Assembly: GCF_900167535.1 (NCBI RefSeq)
Contig: NZ_FUYE01000010.1
Span: forward strand, 1 to 64,000
Direction: 5' to 3'
From: Prosthecobacter debontii
GTDB taxonomy: Bacteria > Verrucomicrobiota > Verrucomicrobiia > Verrucomicrobiales > Verrucomicrobiaceae
DNA: 64,000 nucleotides
Made by a program: the position numbers and the translations under genes. Positions 59,940-64,000 of the stretch are shown here, piece by piece; position 1 is the stretch's first letter, and each line of letters begins with the position of its first letter. A model generated the notes under the pieces. That model had not been told where the DNA came from. It was given only the letters and a program-made list of their open reading frames with translations, and did not search any database.

Positions 59940-61880
59940 TTAGGCAGCGGCTCTTTTCTTCTCGGCACGCTCCTGCCACCAGAACGCCAAGCATGCGAGG
60001 ATAAAGATCGCCTTGATGCTGTAGCCCGTGTTCAAGGCCAGGGTGATCCCGTCGGTGAATCCATAGCTGTGCAGGCCAATACTAAGCTGATTGACCCCGA
60101 ACCAACTGAACAGCGTCACCGCTCCTAACACGAGCGATAGGGCGTGCAGACCGATTTCACGAATGTAACCACCGAGACGGGCATGAAGGATGATCAGGCC
60201 CATGAGCACGATCATGAGAGCGCCGTTTTCCTTCGGGTCCCACCCCCAGAAGCGCCCCCAGCTATCGTTAGCCCAGATTCCACCCAAGACCGTGCCCACC
60301 AAGGCGAAGAGAAGCCCGAAGCAGACGATCCCATAAGTGATGCGGGTAATGAGGCGGCGGACGTTAGCCACATCATCCCCACGAGCCACCAAGCGATAGA
60401 TGACATACACCATGGACATGATGGAACCGAGCATGGCTCCCGCATAACCAATATTGATGCAAGTCACGTGAGTGGCCAGCCAGAAATTGGTGATCAAAAC
60501 CGCCTCAAGGGTCGGCATCGTATCCTGTCCATCCAGGGCCATGAAACGATTGGACAAGAACATGCCCAGCGCTCCCACAAAACCAGTGACCACGAGTCCG
60601 ATCCCCTGACGGGTGACTCGCTCCACAAACAACCCCACCAAGCCGATGCTGGCCGTGATGAAGATGATGGTTTCGTAAAGCGTCGCGATGGGGGCGCGCT
60701 CATTGATGATGCAACGCTGGACGATACCCCAAACATTGTAACTCAGAGCCAGAATAAGCGTCACCCAGGCGATACGAGCAGTCCAGCGCGCCCAAGAAGT
60801 CTGCGGAGCGACGAGACCGACGAAGCTCACCAAGAAGCCCAGCAAATACCACACGAGAGCGTAAGTGAAGTAGTCCGCTTTATAGTAGCTGACCTCACGG
60901 TCCACATGCTTCAGCTCACCACGCTTTTCCGCCTGGGTTCGGACGTCATCCACGAACGTCTTGGCCGCGGTTTTAAAGGTGTCCGCATTCAAGCTAGCCG
61001 CGTAGAGGGCGTCTTTACCTTTGGAACGACGCAAGTCGCCTTCCGAGAGTGAGCCATCCCGCATGAGATTGGTGATGGTCTGCTCGACCGTCATCCAAGT
61101 ATCGTTTTTGAGGTCATCCGGCGGGAGAAAGGCCAGCGTCTTGCCAGGACGAAGCGTGGTGTTGATGAACAGTTCGAGGAGCTTGTTACTGGTTTCTTGC
61201 CCGAGTGCTTCCAGTTTATGATCGCGAATGAGAACGCCGAGTTTCTCAGCTACATCCCAGACGCTCAGCGTGGCTGCATCCGTAAAGTCCTTGGAGGCTT
61301 CCGGAGGTAGAATAGCGGCAATCTCCTTTTTCCAATCGGTGCGAGCAGCCGTGAGAAAGTCACTGACTGCATCGAAATCGAAGAAGTTGCGAGCGAGGTC
61401 GATCACATTGCGCTGAACCCCTGTGCGAGAATCGTTGGGAATCTCGCTGTAGGCTTGCGCGCGTTTGACCAGTTCTTCTTTGCCTTTGACGATTTCGTTC
61501 CAGGAATAGCGATCCCGGAGACCTTTGGGGTCCACTCCGATTTCCCCGACGGCTTGAGAGTTATCGACAACGAACAGCGGCAGGTCTCGGGCAATGTCGG
61601 GACGGAACCAGGTGAGCAGGAGCCACTCGGTGGCCTTGAGTTTGGTGACTCCAGGCAGTGAAGGGTGATCCACGGAGATACTTTGTTTACCATGCAAGCG
61701 CAGCAACAGATAACGCGCATAGGTATCCAGCGGTTTGACACGACCTCCTTCCTGGACGGGCAGGGATTGGAAGGTTTTGATGATCTCAGGATCTCGTAAG
61801 ATCGCTGGATCTGGCTGCTGCTGGGCATGAGCCTGAAGCAGACCGGTCATCAATAAAAGGAAGCAAAGAAAATGTTTCAT
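59940..61880 (-). CDS. ccsA: cytochrome c maturation protein CcsA/ResC-like, with long periplasmic extension
   Basis: A 646-residue protein. A signal-like helix (residues 1-20) precedes about 310 periplasmic residues beginning ILRDPEIIKTFQSLPVQEGGRVKPLDTYARYLLLRLHG, a layout also found in large CcsA proteins of Bacteroidetes-like groups. The C-terminal half has eight or so membrane helices with the heme-handling motif WGRFWGWDPKENGALM (about residue 545), the WWD-type signature. With ResB upstream it forms System II, which exports heme and attaches it to CxxCH proteins. Confidence 0.9.
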   Translation of the reverse strand: MKHFLCFLLLMTGLLQAHAQQQPDPAILRDPEIIKTFQSLPVQEGGRVKPLDTYARYLLLRLHGKQSISVDHPSLPGVTKLKATEWLLLTWFRPDIARDLPLFVVDNSQAVGEIGVDPKGLRDRYSWNEIVKGKEELVKRAQAYSEIPNDSRTGVQRNVIDLARNFFDFDAVSDFLTAARTDWKKEIAAILPPEASKDFTDAATLSVWDVAEKLGVLIRDHKLEALGQETSNKLLELFINTTLRPGKTLAFLPPDDLKNDTWMTVEQTITNLMRDGSLSEGDLRRSKGKDALYAASLNADTFKTAAKTFVDDVRTQAEKRGELKHVDREVSYYKADYFTYALVWYLLGFLVSFVGLVAPQTSWARWTARIAWVTLILALSYNVWGIVQRCIINERAPIATLYETIIFITASIGLVGLFVERVTRQGIGLVVTGFVGALGMFLSNRFMALDGQDTMPTLEAVLITNFWLATHVTCINIGYAGAMLGSIMSMVYVIYRLVARGDDVANVRRLITRITYGIVCFGLLFALVGTVLGGIWANDSWGRFWGWDPKENGALMIVLMGLIILHARLGGYIREIGLHALSLVLGAVTLFSWFGVNQLSIGLHSYGFTDGITLALNTGYSIKAIFILACLAFWWQERAEKKRAAA

Positions 61881-61905
61881 GAGCCAGAGAGCGCTAAGAG
61901 GTGAA

Positions 61906-63084
61906 TCAGGCCGCTTTGGGTTTGAGCGCGCGGCTGAGGAACCGCACCAAGTGCATGACGAAGTGAATGATCAGGCCGATGGAAACCGCCACACAGCTCC
62001 AGAGCGGCCATTGGTCCGAAGGGTTTTTGACCACGGTGAACACCGACTGCTCACCGCTGGTGCCCGTGCTGAAGCTGGCCTGATAGACCACATAACCTTG
62101 ATCACGCACCGGCACGTTCATGGTCACCACCAAAGGATCCTCTTTGCCGTTCGTGATCTTGGTCACATGGCTGGTGTATTTTTTGGCCTTCATGGTGCCT
62201 GGATGAAGCTCACGCTGGAAGTCTTCCAGACGGATGGCGAAAGGCAGCTTCCACTTCATCCGGGAAAGAGCGAAGGTGTAAGAATGGTCTCCCGCCTTGA
62301 AGGTGTAAGGTGCCAGTGCCCCTTCCCAGAGAAGCGTTTTTTGAGGTGTGCCCTCCTTGGGTTTGATGGTGATCTCCGCAGCCGATACGTTGGCTTCATC
62401 TTCCTTCGCCAGCTTCACGGGTTGGATGCGATAACCATCAATGGCACCCACTTCACCGTCTTCCGCCTGAACGATGTTTGCATTGCGCTGATACCCTGTG
62501 ACTTGAATTTCAAAAGGAAGGTCCTTGGCAAAAAAGTCACGTGCCTTACCTGGGCCGAGATCTGAAAAATGGCTCATCGGGATGATCAGTGCCGTGTCTT
62601 CCCCTTTGCCAGCAGCATCAAAGCGACGGATCTCAATGATACGCTGATGGTAGCTCTGATACTGGTCACTGGCTTGACCTTCAAACAAGGGCATGGCGCC
62701 TTCTGACTTGTAGAGAAAACTCACGAACCCGGCTACAAGCATGAACATGATGGCCAAGTGTGAAATGAGGACCCCAATGGTTCTCCAGCCCTTGCGTATG
62801 CGAATGACTGCACCGCAAAGCATGTTGATGAACAGGATCACCATCAAGAGCCCGCCCCCAGGAAGCGGCACAGGCAAGACGACATCACCCATTTTGAAAT
62901 CGTGGATGAGGCCCCAGGAATCAAAGTAAAGGCGCTGGCTATCCAATAGCCCCATGTCCTTCTGGGCTAAGGTGCCCAGAAAAGTGATCAAAAGCAGGAA
63001 GCTCAACACCACGATCGCCAAGCCGTATGAGGCAAAGAAGGCGAATACGCGGGCAGGCACATTGGTGGAAGACGTGGCAGACAT
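61906..63084 (-). CDS. resB: ResB-like cytochrome c maturation protein
   Basis: A 392-residue protein. Membrane segments lie near residues 12-32, 70-90, 100-125 and 360-380, with a large periplasmic domain between the third and fourth. The opening VFAFFASYGLAIVVLSFLLLITFLGTLAQ and the closing SDQWPLWSCVAVSIGLIIHFVMHLVRFL are ResB/Ccs1 features. It lies 25 bases upstream of ccsA on the same strand. The start at 63084 is preferred over 63105. Confidence 0.85.
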   Translation of the reverse strand: MSATSSTNVPARVFAFFASYGLAIVVLSFLLLITFLGTLAQKDMGLLDSQRLYFDSWGLIHDFKMGDVVLPVPLPGGGLLMVILFINMLCGAVIRIRKGWRTIGVLISHLAIMFMLVAGFVSFLYKSEGAMPLFEGQASDQYQSYHQRIIEIRRFDAAGKGEDTALIIPMSHFSDLGPGKARDFFAKDLPFEIQVTGYQRNANIVQAEDGEVGAIDGYRIQPVKLAKEDEANVSAAEITIKPKEGTPQKTLLWEGALAPYTFKAGDHSYTFALSRMKWKLPFAIRLEDFQRELHPGTMKAKKYTSHVTKITNGKEDPLVVTMNVPVRDQGYVVYQASFSTGTSGEQSVFTVVKNPSDQWPLWSCVAVSIGLIIHFVMHLVRFLSRALKPKAA

Positions 63085-63115
63085 TTCAAAAAAGGGTCGA
63101 TACAAAGCGTTAGAC

Positions 63116-63739
63116 TCACTGCGGCATGCGCAGACTCAAAGAACCGACAAATTGGTCAAAAGCTGCCGTATTGGCCTCCACCAGATCCTTAGGACCGACC
63201 ATTTTGACAAAGAGACCGGAATCTCCCAGCGTGGCTACGACACCGAGCAAGCGGTAGTTTTCTTTGGCCTCAGTGGCGCCGACATTGGTGTAGTTGCCGT
63301 CCACCGTCACAAAAACGCCCTGAATCCCCATGAGAGTCTTCGTCGGCAGCTTGGCCAGCTCTTCTTCGGTTATATCCGGCTGTCCCATCTGTTTACGCCA
63401 GCGATTCACGTTAGCCAGCACACCACCGGCTCCACCTGGCAGCATGGAGAGGTAGCACTCGCCTTCCTTGTTCGGACCGAACGTGAGATTCACCGGTCGC
63501 ATCTGACTACGCTCCGCACGGCCCCAGCCTGCGGGAGTCTCCCACAGCAGGCGTTCATCACCAAAACGCTCTTGAGGATAGGCATTGAGTTTCGGTTTGG
63601 CCTCATAGCTGGAAATTTCTCGGGTCTGGGTAATTTCCATGCGCTCCGTGATCCTTTCACAGGAGACGAGAGCTGGCAGGCAGGCCAAAAGAAGACCCGC
63701 GAGAGAAGAATGGGGGGCTCTAGGGGTGAGAGCAATCAT
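63116..63739 (-). CDS. putative lipoprotein upstream of resB
   Basis: A 207-residue protein. The lipobox is ALVSC (about residue 27) at the end of a hydrophobic signal. The mature part includes ERFGDERLLWETPAGWGRAE, GECYLSMLPGGAGGVLANVNRW and FVKMVGPKDLVEANTAAFDQFVGSLSLR, a PsbP/DUF-like sandwich seen in several Verrucomicrobia lipoproteins. Position 31 bases before resB suggests a role with cytochrome c maturation, which is an inference only. Confidence 0.75.
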   Translation of the reverse strand: MIALTPRAPHSSLAGLLLACLPALVSCERITERMEITQTREISSYEAKPKLNAYPQERFGDERLLWETPAGWGRAERSQMRPVNLTFGPNKEGECYLSMLPGGAGGVLANVNRWRKQMGQPDITEEELAKLPTKTLMGIQGVFVTVDGNYTNVGATEAKENYRLLGVVATLGDSGLFVKMVGPKDLVEANTAAFDQFVGSLSLRMPQ

Positions 63740-63831
63740 GTGGGTGTTTAGTCAACGAACGAGAACGGCGAACCGTTAGTTCGCTCAAGAAAAGCTCCAA
63801 AACAAGAAAGGAAGCGCGAGAGCTACGCTCC

Positions 63832-64000
63832 TCAATTTGCCTTCGGTGCCGGAGCTGTTGCTGGAGGAGCCTCTTTTTTGGCGTCCGGGGTAGGTTTAGC
63901 AGCGGGCTTTGCCTCGGGCTTCGGAGCTGCGGCGGGCTGAGTGCCCTCCTTTTTGGCCACAGGAGCAGCAGGTTTGGCAGCATCCTTCTTTGGCTCTTCT
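63832..64000 (-). CDS. Ala/Pro/Lys-rich C-terminus of a gene cut by the window edge
   Basis: The last 55 codons of a minus-strand gene that continues past base 64000. The visible part is a low-complexity tail of K, A, P and E (such as EEPKKDAAKPAAPVAKKEG and PAAAPKPEAKPAAKPTP). It could be a linker or tail of an envelope or ribosome-associated protein. It is upstream of the lipoprotein gene in the same direction. Confidence 0.6.
   Translation of the reverse strand, partial: EEPKKDAAKPAAPVAKKEGTQPAAAPKPEAKPAAKPTPDAKKEAPPATAPAPKAN

Overview
The window looks like a chromosomal segment of a Verrucomicrobiota bacterium, probably Verrucomicrobiales (Prosthecobacter/Brevifollis-like). The evidence is a secreted heme-binding dehydrogenase of the PVC type, several secreted alpha/beta hydrolases, a ThuA-domain protein, a prepilin-like protein, GC-rich housekeeping genes, weak Shine-Dalgarno signals and many intergenic inverted repeats. 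The assignment is inferred from gene content, not from a search.

Layout. 0-1.3 kb: truncated IS630-type transposase and a 271-bp MITE-like element. 1.3-9.7 kb: Gre-like factor, degenerate M48-like membrane protein, protein-phosphatase-like enzyme, SMUG1-type uracil-DNA glycosylase, hemB and a large secreted cytochrome-type dehydrogenase. 9.9-16.8 kb: an eight-gene plus-strand lipid-modification operon (FAD oxidoreductase, DUF1365, CFA synthase, DUF1475, DUF2062, DUF1295, second CFA-type methyltransferase, TPR protein). 16.8-18.6 kb: cimA behind a putative attenuation leader (26-codon Ile-rich peptide, hairpins, terminator). 18.7-23.4 kb: two secreted hydrolases, tRNA-Pro, a YbjN protein and gluQ. 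23.4-24.5 kb: repeat-rich gap. 24.5-29.3 kb: candidate defence locus with an LRR-Roc-COR-TIR protein followed by an AAA ATPase/HNH pair resembling Septu PtuA/PtuB. 29.6-43.5 kb: housekeeping genes (NagB-like, purC, yjcH-actP, K+ channel with RCK domains, sufE/sufS/sufU, priA, serine hydrolase, BASS transporter).

43.6-54.9 kb: an integron-type gene-cassette array with no integrase in the window. Its small genes all run on the minus strand and are separated by attC-like imperfect palindromes. Three of them are preceded by a dispersed repeat of about 210 bp. A 4,245-bp transposable element is inserted in the array (24-bp imperfect terminal inverted repeats, 6-bp target duplication AAGTCA). It carries an IS1595-type transposase, an Xre regulator with two matching operators and several passenger genes.

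55.4-64 kb: ahcY, a prepilin-like protein, a ThuA-domain protein, an HTH-metallo-beta-lactamase fusion, the System II cytochrome c maturation pair CcsA/ResB, a lipoprotein and a truncated Ala/Pro/Lys-rich gene. The cytochrome c maturation genes fit the CxxCH-bearing dehydrogenase at 6.6-9.7 kb. The most novel-looking areas are the Roco-TIR plus PtuAB-like locus, the cassette array with its repeats and inserted element, and the cimA leader.
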